A stretch of DNA of 64,000 bases from Paenirhodobacter enshiensis (GCF_000740785.1 NZ_JFZB01000012.1:101803-165802), one strand, 5' to 3'. Shown: positions 1 through 8,213, counted from the stretch's first letter. Translations and numbers: made by a program. Notes: generated by a model from the letters alone, not told the origin.

Positions 1-675
1 GGGGCACCCATCCCGTCGAGCCTGCGCCACGTCGCGGTGGGCGGTGCGCCGACCGCGCAAAAGCTGATGGCCGAGGCGCGCAGCTTCGGCATTCCGGCCC
101 ATCCGGGCTACGGGCTGTCCGAGGCCTGCTCGGTGGTCGCGCTCTCGCGTCCGGGCGATGCGCTCGACGGCAGCGCCGGGCGGATTCTCGACGGTGTCCG
201 GGTCGATATCGTGGAAGGCGAGGTCGTGGTCTCGGGTCCGACGGTGATGGCGGGCTATCTCGGCCGCGAGGCGCAGACCGGCCCCTGGGCCACCGGCGAT
301 CTCGGCCGGATCGAGAACGGCCGGCTGTGGATCGAGGGGCGCAAGGATGCGCTGATCGTGCTGGCGAACGGGCGCAAGGTCTCGCCGGAATGGGTGGAGG
401 CCGAGGCGCTCGCCGATCCGGCGATCCTCGCGGCCGCCCTCGTGTGCAGCGATGACCGGCTGGTGCTGGCCCTCGCGCCCGGAGCCCCGTTCGACAGCGA
501 TGCACTCGGCCGCAGGCTCGCGACGTTGCCCGATTACGCGCGCCCCGAACGGATCGCCGTGCTGGACCCGAGAACGCCCGGGCTGATCCGGCCCTCGGGC
601 ACCGCAGACCGCAAGGTCGCGCTGCAGGCCGTTTCGGGCAGCGGCGCGGCACGGCAGGAGGTGCCGACAGCATGA
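1..675 (+). CDS. AMP-forming acyl/aryl adenylate ligase, C-terminal part (5' end outside window)
   Basis: The reading frame is open from base 1, so only the C-terminal ~225 residues are present. The stretch GYGLSEA matches the ANL-superfamily motif that contacts the adenine/acyl group, followed by GYL, the ATGDLGRI hinge-type motif with its Asp, and GRKDALIVLANGRKVSP of the C-terminal subdomain. ANL enzymes activate carboxylates as acyl-adenylates and pass them to CoA, a carrier protein or an amine. The usual A10 lysine in PxGKxxR is not visible: the tail reads RPSGTADRK, with Thr at that place. It overlaps the next gene by four bases (ATGA), so it is translationally coupled to the SDR. Substrate unknown; the family call is firm. 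Confidence 0.85.
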   Translation, partial: GAPIPSSLRHVAVGGAPTAQKLMAEARSFGIPAHPGYGLSEACSVVALSRPGDALDGSAGRILDGVRVDIVEGEVVVSGPTVMAGYLGREAQTGPWATGDLGRIENGRLWIEGRKDALIVLANGRKVSPEWVEAEALADPAILAAALVCSDDRLVLALAPGAPFDSDALGRRLATLPDYARPERIAVLDPRTPGLIRPSGTADRKVALQAVSGSGAARQEVPTA

Positions 676-1472
676 CCGAACCCCTGAAGGACAGCATCGT
701 TCTGATCACCGGCGCCGGATCCGGCATCGGCCGCGCCCTCGCCCAGGAAGCGTCCCGGCACGGTCACCGGCTGATCCTCGTCGGTCGCCGGCCGGGTCCG
801 CTCCAGGACACCGCGGATCTGCTGGCCCGGCCCGACACGCTGTGCCTGAGCGCGGACATCGCCACCGCCGAGGGACGCGCCGCCATCGTCGCGGCGGTGG
901 CACTCGCGGGCGGTCTCGACATCCTGATCAACAACGCCGGAAGCGTCGCTTCGGGGCCGATCTCGGCCGTGGGCGATGCCGAGCTGGAGCAGCTGATCCG
1001 CACCAACGTGATCGCCCCCATCGCGCTGAGCCGCGAGTTGCTGCCCTTCCTGGCCGAACGGCACGGGCAGGTGGTCAATGTCGGATCGGTGTTCGGCGAC
1101 ATCGCCTTCCCGTTCTTCGGCCTCTATTCCACCAGCAAATTCGCCATGCGCGGGTTTTCCGAGGCGATGCGGCGCGAACTCGCCCCGAAAGGCATCGCAG
1201 TGACCTATCTCGCACCGCGCGGCACGAAAACCGGGGCGGCGGACAATTTCGGCGCGCTGGTCGGACCGATGGGCATGAAGCTCGACACCCCCGAGGCCGT
1301 CGCCGCCCGCGCCTGGCAGGCGATCGGCCGCCGCGCCCGCAGCCAGTATCCCAAAAGCGCCGAGCGGTTCTTCGTCGCCCTGCAACGGCTGTGTCCGGGG
1401 CTGATCGACCGTGCGCTGACGAAACTCGCCGCCGATCCGAAGGTGGTGAACGCCGCGACGCGGCGAGACTGA
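672..1472 (+). CDS. SDR-family NAD(P)-dependent oxidoreductase
   Basis: A 266-residue classical short-chain dehydrogenase. Near the N-terminus TGAGSGIG is the Rossmann cofactor motif, NNAGS is present at about residue 90, the catalytic serine sits in NVGSVFG and the active-site YxxxK is YSTSK. Upstream start overlap with the ligase (ATGA) fixes the start codon. The C-terminus carries an extra ~50 residues of basic, hydrophobic sequence, as in SDRs of lipid or polyketide metabolism. Co-transcribed with the ligase, a TauD-type dioxygenase and a DUF6134 gene, so it probably reduces or oxidises an intermediate of the same small pathway. Substrate not predictable. Confidence 0.85.
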   Translation: MTEPLKDSIVLITGAGSGIGRALAQEASRHGHRLILVGRRPGPLQDTADLLARPDTLCLSADIATAEGRAAIVAAVALAGGLDILINNAGSVASGPISAVGDAELEQLIRTNVIAPIALSRELLPFLAERHGQVVNVGSVFGDIAFPFFGLYSTSKFAMRGFSEAMRRELAPKGIAVTYLAPRGTKTGAADNFGALVGPMGMKLDTPEAVAARAWQAIGRRARSQYPKSAERFFVALQRLCPGLIDRALTKLAADPKVVNAATRRD

Positions 1473-1487
1473 ACGAAAGGAATTTCA

Positions 1488-2351
1488 ATGCCTTACAATA
1501 TCCTTCGCCGGGCGGATTTCGCCGGCGGGCTGACCGATGACGCGCTGGTGCCGCGGATCATGGACGATCTCGGCCGCGATGGCTGGACGCTGCTGCGCGG
1601 CTTCGATCCGGACATGGCGGGCTTTGGCGAGCTGGTGGGGCGGATGTGCCGGCGCGTCACCTTCGACCCGGCGCGCAGCCACACCACCGAGCGCACCCAG
1701 ATGGTCGATGCCGGCCTCGGCCGGATCGGGCTGCATATCGAGAACGGCAATACCCCGCGCTGCCCCGATCTCGTCACCTTCTTCGCCGAACGCGCGGCCT
1801 TCGAGGGCTCGCAGACCACGATCTGCGATGGCGTGGCGCTGCACGACAGCCTGCCCGAGGCCGACAAGATCCGCTGGTCGCAGCCGATGACGGTCGAACG
1901 GCGCCTGCCCGAACCCCTGTGGAAGCGCTATCTGGCGAACGAACATCCGGCGATCTCGCGCCCCGAGGAGGTGCGGATGGAGCACGTCCTGCAATTCCAG
2001 GCGGCCGTTCCGGGACAGAGCTTCGAGCTGCACGAGGACGGATCGCTCACCTATCGGTTGCAGGTCATGCCGGTGCGCCGCTCGGTCTTCGGCGACCCGC
2101 GTCCGGCCTTCGCGAATGCCGTGCTCGGCCCGTCGCACAATTACGAGCCGCCCCGCTACACCCTGGCCGACGGCTCGGCCGTGACCGAGGCCGAAATCGA
2201 GGCCCTGCGCGAACGCGCCGAGGCGGTCACCACCGAAATCAACTGGCAGGACGGCGACATCGCCGTTCTCGACAACACCCGCGTGATGCACGGGCGCCGC
2301 GCCATCGTCGATGCCGCGCGCACGCTGTTCATCGGCATGGGTTCGATCTGA
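1488..2351 (+). CDS. TauD/TfdA-family Fe(II)/2-oxoglutarate dioxygenase
   Basis: 287 residues, with the facial-triad ligands visible as HIE (H83, E85) and the distal His in TRVMHGRR (H268), followed ten residues later by an Arg suited to bind 2-oxoglutarate. The family couples 2-oxoglutarate decarboxylation to hydroxylation, desaturation or related oxidation. HxE rather than HxD is a common variant in natural-product members. It starts 15 bases after the SDR stop with a GAAAGGAA ribosome binding site and is followed 17 bases later by the DUF6134 gene, so it belongs to the same operon. The context (ligase, SDR) suggests tailoring of a small carboxylate-derived metabolite rather than taurine use. 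Confidence 0.85.
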   Translation: MPYNILRRADFAGGLTDDALVPRIMDDLGRDGWTLLRGFDPDMAGFGELVGRMCRRVTFDPARSHTTERTQMVDAGLGRIGLHIENGNTPRCPDLVTFFAERAAFEGSQTTICDGVALHDSLPEADKIRWSQPMTVERRLPEPLWKRYLANEHPAISRPEEVRMEHVLQFQAAVPGQSFELHEDGSLTYRLQVMPVRRSVFGDPRPAFANAVLGPSHNYEPPRYTLADGSAVTEAEIEALRERAEAVTTEINWQDGDIAVLDNTRVMHGRRAIVDAARTLFIGMGSI

Positions 2352-2368
2352 AACCGAGGAGACTGCAC

Positions 2369-2989
2369 ATGAAACATCTGACCTCGCGCCGCCTTGCGGC
2401 CCTGACCCTCGCGCTGACGCTCGGCGCGCCGATGGTCGCGAGCGCGGCCCTGCCCTCGGGCATTCCGGCGAGCGGCACGCTCTCCTATGACGTGATCCGC
2501 AAGGGCGACAAGATCGGCACAGAGACGATCCGCTTCCATCCGAACGGCGACGCGCTGAGCGTCGAGCTGAGCACCGACATCAGCGTCAAGCTGCCGGTCG
2601 TGCGGGTCGAGGCCTATCGCTTCCACCAGAAGAGCACCGAAAGCTGGAAGGGCGAGACACTCGTCTCCATCGCCTCGAAGACCGACGACAACGGCAAGCC
2701 GCATGACATCAGCATGGCCGGAAACGGTCTGGTTCCGGCCAGCCTGTGGAACCCCGCCACCGTGCGCGCCGGCACCGTGATGAACACCATCGACGGCCAT
2801 GCGATGAAGCTCCCGGTCCAGAAGATCGGCGAGGAGATGGTGAGCGTGGGCGGCAGCCAGCAACATGCCACACATTACCGGACCTCGGGGGAACTCGCGC
2901 GCGATCTGTGGTACGGGATGGACGGCGAGCTTCTGAAGGTGACGCTGAAGGCCGACGACGGTTCCGAGGTCGAATACGACCTGCACTGA
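2369..2989 (+). CDS. DUF6134-like secreted protein of unknown function
   Basis: A 206-residue protein with a clear Sec signal peptide (basic MKHLTSRRL, hydrophobic core, cleavage near ASAALP). The start was chosen at the ATG preceded by GAGGAG with good spacing; upstream codons in the same frame run through the dioxygenase gene and are not credible. The mature part is a beta-rich sequence (YDVIRKGDKIGTE, then ESWKGETL) resembling the DUF6134 family, for which I know no established function. It closes the ligase-SDR-dioxygenase operon, so it may be a periplasmic partner that binds or matures the product. Function is not inferred further. Confidence 0.7.
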   Translation: MKHLTSRRLAALTLALTLGAPMVASAALPSGIPASGTLSYDVIRKGDKIGTETIRFHPNGDALSVELSTDISVKLPVVRVEAYRFHQKSTESWKGETLVSIASKTDDNGKPHDISMAGNGLVPASLWNPATVRAGTVMNTIDGHAMKLPVQKIGEEMVSVGGSQQHATHYRTSGELARDLWYGMDGELLKVTLKADDGSEVEYDLH

Positions 2990-2999
2990 GCACCGATCG

Positions 3000-3029
3000 G
3001 CCACGCTCCCGCATCGGCGAGAGCGTGGC
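3000..3029 (+). terminator. Stem-loop after the DUF6134 gene
   Basis: GCCACGCTC at 3000-3008 pairs perfectly with GAGCGTGGC at 3021-3029 around a 12-base loop, 11 bases after the stop codon. There is no proper T run, so it may be a weak or Rho-assisted terminator. Confidence 0.5.
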
Positions 3030-3033
3030 GGCT

Positions 3034-3296
3034 TCAGGCGGAAGCCGGCTGCCCTACGAGGGCATGAGGCGCCGCCGCCTCCCAGAACAGGCTCAGCACA
3101 TCGCCGCACCGGATCGTTCCGGCCAGGCCCCGGTCTGGGCGTCCTGGGTGGTGTCGCCCCAGCGGGTGAAGACCATGTCGGCCAGCACCGGCTGGATAGC
3201 AAGGGGCTGCACGGCCGGCGCGATCAGCGCTGCCGTCCGTTTCAGAACGGTCATCGTGAAGCGCCGCTGTTGTGCCGGTTTCGCGCCATGTTGCAT
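3034..3296 (-). pseudogene. Possible frameshifted small ORF in the 2990-3364 gap
   Basis: This is the only coding-like signal in the 375-base gap between the DUF6134 gene and the aldehyde dehydrogenase gene. From 3296 (ATG after GGGAGAG) or the second Met at 3254 the frame runs through MTVLKRTAAL and TRWGDTTQDAQTGAW to a stop at 3093. A one-base shift near 3120 would instead continue as GTIRCGDVLSLFWEAAAPH to a stop at 3034-3036. The joined version reads more like protein than either piece. I do not recognise the family. It may be a decayed gene, a small real gene with a sequencing error, or chance. Confidence 0.25.
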
Positions 3297-3352
3297 CTCT
3301 CCCGTCCGGCGGCGCCGCGACGGGGATTAGGGGGTGCCTTAGAAAGGGCGTC

Positions 3353-3366
3353 AGGCCTTTCGGCCT
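3353..3366 (-). terminator. Short hairpin over the aldehyde dehydrogenase stop codon
   Basis: AGGCC (3353-3357) and GGCCT (3362-3366) form a compact hairpin overlapping the TAG stop of the aldehyde dehydrogenase gene; on the minus strand it is followed by GACGCCCTTTCT. It would end the five-gene monooxygenase operon. Weak evidence. Confidence 0.35.
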
Positions 3367-4834
3367 AGCGCATCACGAACGGGTCCGGGATCGGCGCGTC
3401 CGAGGTTCTCAGCCAGACGGTCTTGACCGTGGTGTAATCGAGCGCCGCCGCCAGACCGCCCTCGCGGCCATGACCCGACAGCCCGTGCCCGCCGAACGGC
3501 GCGATGGGCGAGACCGCGCGATAGGTGTTGACCCAGACGATACCCGCCCGGATCGCCCGGATCATCCGATGAGCCCGCGTCAGATCGCGGGTGAACACGC
3601 CCGAGGCGAGACCGTAGGCGGTATCGTTGGCGATGCGGATCGCATCGGCCTCGTCGCGAAAGGCGGTAACGGCGAGGACCGGGCCGAACATCTCCTCCTT
3701 CACGCAGGGCGCGTCGGGCACATCGGTGCAGTCGAGGACGGTCGGCGGGTAGTAGTTGCCCGGCCCCTCCGGCACGACGCCGCCGCAGATCAGCTTCGCC
3801 CCCGCGGCGACCGAGGCCGCGACGATGGCGTGCAGCCGGTCGCGCTGGTGGCGGGTGCACAGCGGGCCGATCTCGGTCTCCATCTCGCAAGGCGCGCCGA
3901 TGGCGATGCGGGCGGCACGCTCGGCCAGCGTCGCGAGCATCCGTTCCCGGATCGGTTCATGCACCACAAGGCGCGAGCCCGCGACGCAGCTTTGCCCGGT
4001 CGCGGCGAAGATCCCGGCGATCTGCGCATTCACCGCGCTGTCGAGATCGGCATCCTCGAACACGATGAACGGCGACTTGCCACCGAGTTCCAGCGAGGTC
4101 GAGGCGAGGTTCTCGGCCGAACCGCGCACGACGTGACGCGCCGTCTCCGGCCCGCCGGTGAAGGCGATGTGGTCGATGCCGGGATGCGCGGTCAGCACCG
4201 CGCCGCACTCCGGCCCGAAACCGGTGATGACGTTGACCACGCCCGGCGGAAAGCCCGCCCGCTCGATCAGCTTCGCGAAGGCCAGCAGCGGCGCCGGCCC
4301 GTCCTCGGACGCCTTCAGCACCACCGTGCAGCCTGCCGCGAGCGCCGGGCCGAGCTTCACCGCGCTGAGGAACAACTGGCTGTTCCACGGCACGATCGCG
4401 GCGACCACGCCGATCGGCTCGCGGCGCAACCAGACCTCCATGTCGGGCTTGTCGATCGGCAGATGCGCGCCCTCGATCTTGTCGGCAAGACCGGCGTAAT
4501 AGCGGTAATACTCCGCCACATAGGCGATCTGGGCCGAGGTCTCGCGGATGATCTTGCCGGTGTCGCGGGTCTCGATCCGGGCGAGCTCGGGCGCGGCCTC
4601 CTGCACCAGATCGGCGAGGCGCAGCAACAGCTTGCCGCGCGCCGAAGCGGTCATCGCGGGCCAGGCCCCGGTCTCGAAAGCACGCCGCGCCGCGCGGACC
4701 GCGAGGTCGACCTCGGCCGCGCGGGCCTCGGCGATCGAGGCCCATGGCGCATCCGTCGCGGGATCGCGGCTGTCGAAACGCGCGGCGCCCGGATGAAACG
4801 CCCCGTCGATATACAGGTCGAACTGTTCCATCAT
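3365..4834 (-). CDS. Aldehyde dehydrogenase family protein
   Basis: 489 residues, full length for the NAD(P)-dependent ALDH superfamily. Catalytic and cofactor residues are all visible: N151 in VPWNSQ, K174 in VLKASE, E249 in LELGGKSP and the nucleophilic C283 in GQSCVAGSR. It oxidises an aldehyde to an acid through a thioester. It is the last gene of the DUF1185-hydrolase-flavin reductase-monooxygenase operon, 4 bases after the monooxygenase stop. By analogy with ring-opening pathways, where a flavin monooxygenase and a hydrolase yield a semialdehyde, it probably removes such a product; the exact aldehyde is unknown. Confidence 0.88.
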   Translation of the reverse strand: MMEQFDLYIDGAFHPGAARFDSRDPATDAPWASIAEARAAEVDLAVRAARRAFETGAWPAMTASARGKLLLRLADLVQEAAPELARIETRDTGKIIRETSAQIAYVAEYYRYYAGLADKIEGAHLPIDKPDMEVWLRREPIGVVAAIVPWNSQLFLSAVKLGPALAAGCTVVLKASEDGPAPLLAFAKLIERAGFPPGVVNVITGFGPECGAVLTAHPGIDHIAFTGGPETARHVVRGSAENLASTSLELGGKSPFIVFEDADLDSAVNAQIAGIFAATGQSCVAGSRLVVHEPIRERMLATLAERAARIAIGAPCEMETEIGPLCTRHQRDRLHAIVAASVAAGAKLICGGVVPEGPGNYYPPTVLDCTDVPDAPCVKEEMFGPVLAVTAFRDEADAIRIANDTAYGLASGVFTRDLTRAHRMIRAIRAGIVWVNTYRAVSPIAPFGGHGLSGHGREGGLAAALDYTTVKTVWLRTSDAPIPDPFVMR

Positions 4835-4838
4835 CCCC

Positions 4839-5876
4839 TCACGCGAAAGCCGGCATCACGTCGCGGATGAACCGTTCGAGCGAGGCCTTCTTGCGCTCGA
4901 ACGACATGCCGGTGTCAATCCAGAACGAATATTCGTCATAGCCCATCTCCTCGTAACGCTTCAGCCGTTCGATCACCTCGGAGACCGGGCCGATCACGTT
5001 GTTCGCGCGCATCGCCTCGGGGCTGTAGAACGGATGGGCGGCGATCTCCTCCTCGGTCAGCGGCGCGATCAGCCCCATCGAGATCTCGCGCTCGTTTTTG
5101 AACCAGGCGCCGAAGTAATTGTAGAACCGGTTCACCTCGACCGCGCCGAGCCGGGCATCGGCCTCGTCCGCAGCGACATAGGTGTGACGCAGCAGCATGA
5201 TCTTCGGGCGCGGCACCTCGGGGAATTTCTCGCAGGCGGCGGTGAAACGGCCCATCAGGGTCTCGACTTCCTCATCGTCCAGATGCAGCGGCGTGACCTG
5301 CACGTTGTAGCCATGCGAGACCGCGAATTCGTGGCTGTTCGGATCGCGCGCAGCCACCCAGATCGGCGGATGCGGCTGTTGCACCGGCAAGGGCGCCGAG
5401 GTCGATTTCGGGAATTTCCAGAACGCGCCGTCATGGGTGTAATCGCCTTGCCACAGCTTCTCGACCGCGGGGATCAGCTCGCGCATCATCTGCCCGCCGG
5501 TCCAGGCGTCGAGGCCGGGCATCATCCGTTCGTATTCGAACATGTAGGCGCCGCGCGCCACGCCGATTTCCAGCCGCCCGCCGGTCATGATGTCGGCCAT
5601 CGCCGCCTCGCCCGCCAGACGGATCGGGTGCCACAGCGGCGCCATCACCGTGCCGGTGCCGAGGCGCACGTTCTTCGTGCGCCGCGCCAGATCGACCAGC
5701 GTCAGGAACGGGTTCGGCGCGATGGTGAAGTTCATCGCATGATGCTCGCCCGACCAGATGGCGTGCATCCCACCCTCGTCGGCGATGCGACACAGCTCCA
5801 TCATCTCTTCGTAAAGCTGCTGCTGATCCTCGTCGGGATTGACCCGCTCCATATGTATGAACAGCGAGAACTTCAT
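4839..5876 (-). CDS. Luciferase-like (LLM class) flavin-dependent monooxygenase
   Basis: 345 residues with the bacterial-luciferase TIM-barrel pattern: the N-terminal strand MKFSLFIHME, SGEHHAMNF (the conserved EHH), RLGTGTVMAPLWHP, and GGRLEIGVARG. The start was taken at the ATG directly before KFSLF; the frame is open further upstream but there it covers the flavin reductase gene in another frame. Such enzymes use reduced flavin supplied by a separate reductase, and the reductase gene lies immediately upstream, only 4 bases away. They hydroxylate or cleave C-N, C-S or C-C bonds. The operon suggests catabolism of an organic nitrogen compound, but the substrate cannot be read from sequence. 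Confidence 0.85.
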   Translation of the reverse strand: MKFSLFIHMERVNPDEDQQQLYEEMMELCRIADEGGMHAIWSGEHHAMNFTIAPNPFLTLVDLARRTKNVRLGTGTVMAPLWHPIRLAGEAAMADIMTGGRLEIGVARGAYMFEYERMMPGLDAWTGGQMMRELIPAVEKLWQGDYTHDGAFWKFPKSTSAPLPVQQPHPPIWVAARDPNSHEFAVSHGYNVQVTPLHLDDEEVETLMGRFTAACEKFPEVPRPKIMLLRHTYVAADEADARLGAVEVNRFYNYFGAWFKNEREISMGLIAPLTEEEIAAHPFYSPEAMRANNVIGPVSEVIERLKRYEEMGYDEYSFWIDTGMSFERKKASLERFIRDVMPAFA

Positions 5877-5880
5877 CTCG

Positions 5881-6795
5881 TCACCCCCGTGCAAAGGAAA
5901 GAATGTCCCCGGCTTCGTGCGAGCCGGCATATTGCCCGAAATTGCCCATCCGGTATTCCGCGGCGAAGCGCGCGAGCATACTGTGCTGGGCCGGATCGGT
6001 GACGTCGCCGAGCGCGGTCTCGTCGAGCGAGACGAAGGCGCCGCGGGTGCATCTGGTGTCGCGCGCCGGGCACAGATGCGCGATGAACTGCAACCCGCGC
6101 CCGTTGTCGTCATAGATCGCGTAGACGAGGCCCGGCTCGGCCGTGGTGCCGGTTTCAGCGATCAGCTTCGAAAGTGCCGCGCGCGCGCCCGAACGATCCA
6201 CCCGGATCTCCGGCAGCTGGATGCCGCCGGTGCCGTCGTCGGTCATGTAGACGCGGCCCTCGTTCTCGATGATCGCGGTGATGACGACGCGCGGGCCGGC
6301 CTCGGCGCTCAGCGCGGTGATCGCGGGGGTCATGTAGGCGCCGCGGTAATAGCCCAGACCCGGCGCGGTGCCGGCCTCGAACCCCTCGACCCGACCCAGC
6401 AAGATAGTGTGATCGCCCGCCTCGATGGCGCGTTCGAGGCTGCAATCGAACCAGGCCGAGGCGCCCGACAGAACCGGCGCCCCATAAGGCCCCGCCGACC
6501 AGTCGATGCCGTCGAAACGATCCTCGCTCGGCCGGGCGAAGGTGTTCGAGAGCGCCTTCTGCCCCTCGGACAGGATGTTGACCGCAAAGCCCCGCCCCCT
6601 GGTGAAATGGTCGAGGCTCGCCGAGCGGTTCGACACCGAGACCAGCAGCAGCGGCGGATCGAGCGACACCGAGGAGAACGAATTCGCGGTGAAGCCGATG
6701 GGCGTGCCGTCTTCGGCCACCGTCGTGACCACGGTGACCCCGGTCATGAAACAGCCGAAAGCGTCGCGCAACAGGCGGATATCGTCGAGGCTCAT
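5881..6795 (-). CDS. Flavin reductase with C-terminal Nudix-like extension
   Basis: 304 residues. Residues 1-165 are an HpaC-type flavin reductase domain (FMTGVTVVTT, GFTANSFSSVSLDPP, and the GDHTILLGRV strand) that reduces FMN or FAD for a partner monooxygenase. Residues ~170-250 add a second beta-rich module (VVITAIIENEGRVYM, then ARAALSKLIAETG) resembling a degenerate Nudix fold without the full catalytic box. The start ATG overlaps the end of the alpha/beta hydrolase gene by four bases, and the monooxygenase gene follows, so this is the electron-supply half of a two-component monooxygenase. The extension may be regulatory, as extra domains in related reductases are; that role is an inference. 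Confidence 0.8.
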   Translation of the reverse strand: MSLDDIRLLRDAFGCFMTGVTVVTTVAEDGTPIGFTANSFSSVSLDPPLLLVSVSNRSASLDHFTRGRGFAVNILSEGQKALSNTFARPSEDRFDGIDWSAGPYGAPVLSGASAWFDCSLERAIEAGDHTILLGRVEGFEAGTAPGLGYYRGAYMTPAITALSAEAGPRVVITAIIENEGRVYMTDDGTGGIQLPEIRVDRSGARAALSKLIAETGTTAEPGLVYAIYDDNGRGLQFIAHLCPARDTRCTRGAFVSLDETALGDVTDPAQHSMLARFAAEYRMGNFGQYAGSHEAGDILSFARG

Positions 6796-7589
6796 GCCGC
6801 TTTCCTCCGGTCTTCCAGCCACTGGCGCATCTCGGCATTGACGGCCGCGGGCGCGGTGAGCGTCACCATGTGCCGTTCGGCCGGGATCACCACGGCGCGC
6901 GCACCGGGGGTGGCGCGGGCGATTTCCTGCGTCATCGCCGGGCTCGAATTGTGATCGAACTCGCTGGTCAGCACCAGCATCGGGCAGCGCACCTCCTGCA
7001 GCCGCCCGGCATAGACCGCATCGCCCGCGGCGAAGGCGGCATAGGTGCGGGCATAGCCCTCCGGGTTCACCGTGCGCAGCCAATGCGCGACCTTGGCACG
7101 GGCGTCCGGCGCCTCGCCGGGCAGGAACCAGCGCGCGAGCGGCGCCTCGGGATCGCCGCCGCGCTCGGCCAGATCGCGGGCACGGGCGAGGACCGCTTCG
7201 CGCGCCTCGGGGGCGCGGCGATGGACCGGGTTGAGCAGGCAGACCCGCTCGACCAGATCCGGGAACTCGACCGCCAGCCCCATGGCGATCAGCGCACCCA
7301 TCGAATGCCCCGCGACCGCGGCCGGCGCGACGCCAAGCGCCCCGATCACCCCCGACGCCCACCGCACGTAATCGGGCAGCATCGGCGCGCCGGGCAGCAC
7401 ATCGCTGTGCCCGTGGCCCGGCAGATCGACCGCCAGCACCCGGTGATCGGTCGCAAACGCCGCGATCTGCGGCTCCCAGGCCTCGGCACACAGCCCGACG
7501 CCGTGGAACAGCACCAGCGGCGGGCCCTCGCCGGCCTCGATCAGCCCGAAGCGGCTGCCGTCAGAGGCCGGCAGGGTTTTCGACATCAT
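6792..7589 (-). CDS. Alpha/beta-fold hydrolase
   Basis: 265 residues with the canonical order of an alpha/beta hydrolase: oxyanion-hole LFHGVG near residue 28, VDLPGHGHSD, nucleophile elbow GHSMG with S96, an acid candidate in SEFDHN and the catalytic His in ERHMVTL. Two adjacent Met codons (7589 and 7586) are possible starts. The gene start lies inside the end of the DUF1185 gene (29-base overlap) and its stop overlaps the reductase start, so all are translated from one message. It likely hydrolyses an ester, lactone or amide made by the monooxygenase step. The closest familiar relatives are enol-lactone or carboxylester hydrolases; no specific substrate is claimed. Confidence 0.85.
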   Translation of the reverse strand: MMSKTLPASDGSRFGLIEAGEGPPLVLFHGVGLCAEAWEPQIAAFATDHRVLAVDLPGHGHSDVLPGAPMLPDYVRWASGVIGALGVAPAAVAGHSMGALIAMGLAVEFPDLVERVCLLNPVHRRAPEAREAVLARARDLAERGGDPEAPLARWFLPGEAPDARAKVAHWLRTVNPEGYARTYAAFAAGDAVYAGRLQEVRCPMLVLTSEFDHNSSPAMTQEIARATPGARAVVIPAERHMVTLTAPAAVNAEMRQWLEDRRKAA

Positions 7590-8163
7590 GGCCCAGTTCC
7601 TTCAGATCCTGATAGCGGTCGCCGATGCGGTGATGCGGACGCCCGCCGATCGAGGCGCCGAGCGCCACGACGATCTCGTCCGCCGCCGGCGCATCCGGGA
7701 TCGAGAACTGGATCGTCAGGTAATGCGAGCGGCGGCCGGCGTCATTCTTGTCCATCAGCGGTATCATGACCGGCGCATCGGCCCCGCCGCGGGTGTTGCA
7801 AAACGACAGGTAGCTCTTCGCGCCCACCGCATCTCGGTAGAAATTGCCGAAGCGCAGCGTGTGGATCAGCGCCGAGGCATGTTCGACCTCGCCGTCTAGG
7901 CCGACCACCGCCGCCTTGCCGTAACCCTCGACCTTGTCGCCGCCGCCGGCCGCCTCGATCACCATGTCGGTCAGCAGCTTGCCGAGTTCGGGCGCCACGG
8001 CGTGGATCTCGGGCTTCAGATCCTCGACGAAGCCGCGCCCGGCCCAAGGGTTCTTCAGCACCGCCGCCGCCGCGATCAGCTTCAGCGGCACCGGCGCGGC
8101 CTTGCCGCCTTCGATATAGGTCGTCTCGATGTGGAGAAGCGTCTTGCGCAGGGAGGTAAGCAT
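7561..8163 (-). CDS. DUF1185 / amino acid synthesis family protein
   Basis: 200 residues, matching the small DUF1185 family often labelled amino acid synthesis protein on thin grounds. Recognisable stretches are NPWAGRGFVEDL, GKAAVVGLDGE, EHASALIHTLRFG and KSYLSFCNTRGG, ending in HHRIGDRYQDL. The start was placed at the Met before LTSLRKTLL; an upstream in-frame ATG at 8214 would cover the operator. It is the first gene of the monooxygenase operon. Members commonly sit in operons with flavin monooxygenases, consistent with a catalytic role on a nitrogen-containing intermediate, but the biochemical function is not established to my knowledge. Confidence 0.75.
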   Translation of the reverse strand: MLTSLRKTLLHIETTYIEGGKAAPVPLKLIAAAAVLKNPWAGRGFVEDLKPEIHAVAPELGKLLTDMVIEAAGGGDKVEGYGKAAVVGLDGEVEHASALIHTLRFGNFYRDAVGAKSYLSFCNTRGGADAPVMIPLMDKNDAGRRSHYLTIQFSIPDAPAADEIVVALGASIGGRPHHRIGDRYQDLKELGHDVENPAGL

Positions 8164-8194
8164 TCTCGAATCCTCTTCATACTCAAGTCGAGTT

Positions 8195-8213
8195 TTGGTA
8201 TACCATAATACCA
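8195..8213. promoter_or_regulatory. GntR-type palindrome in the promoter of the monooxygenase operon
   Basis: TGGTATACCA at 8196-8205 is a perfect palindrome, followed by a second half-site ATACCA ending at 8213. Reading toward the minus-strand operon, a TTGACT box (8216-8221) precedes it, so bound repressor would cover the promoter. It sits between the divergent DUF1185 and DUF1330 genes. Matching palindromes occur at 49278-49287 and 56599-56610. Confidence 0.65.
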
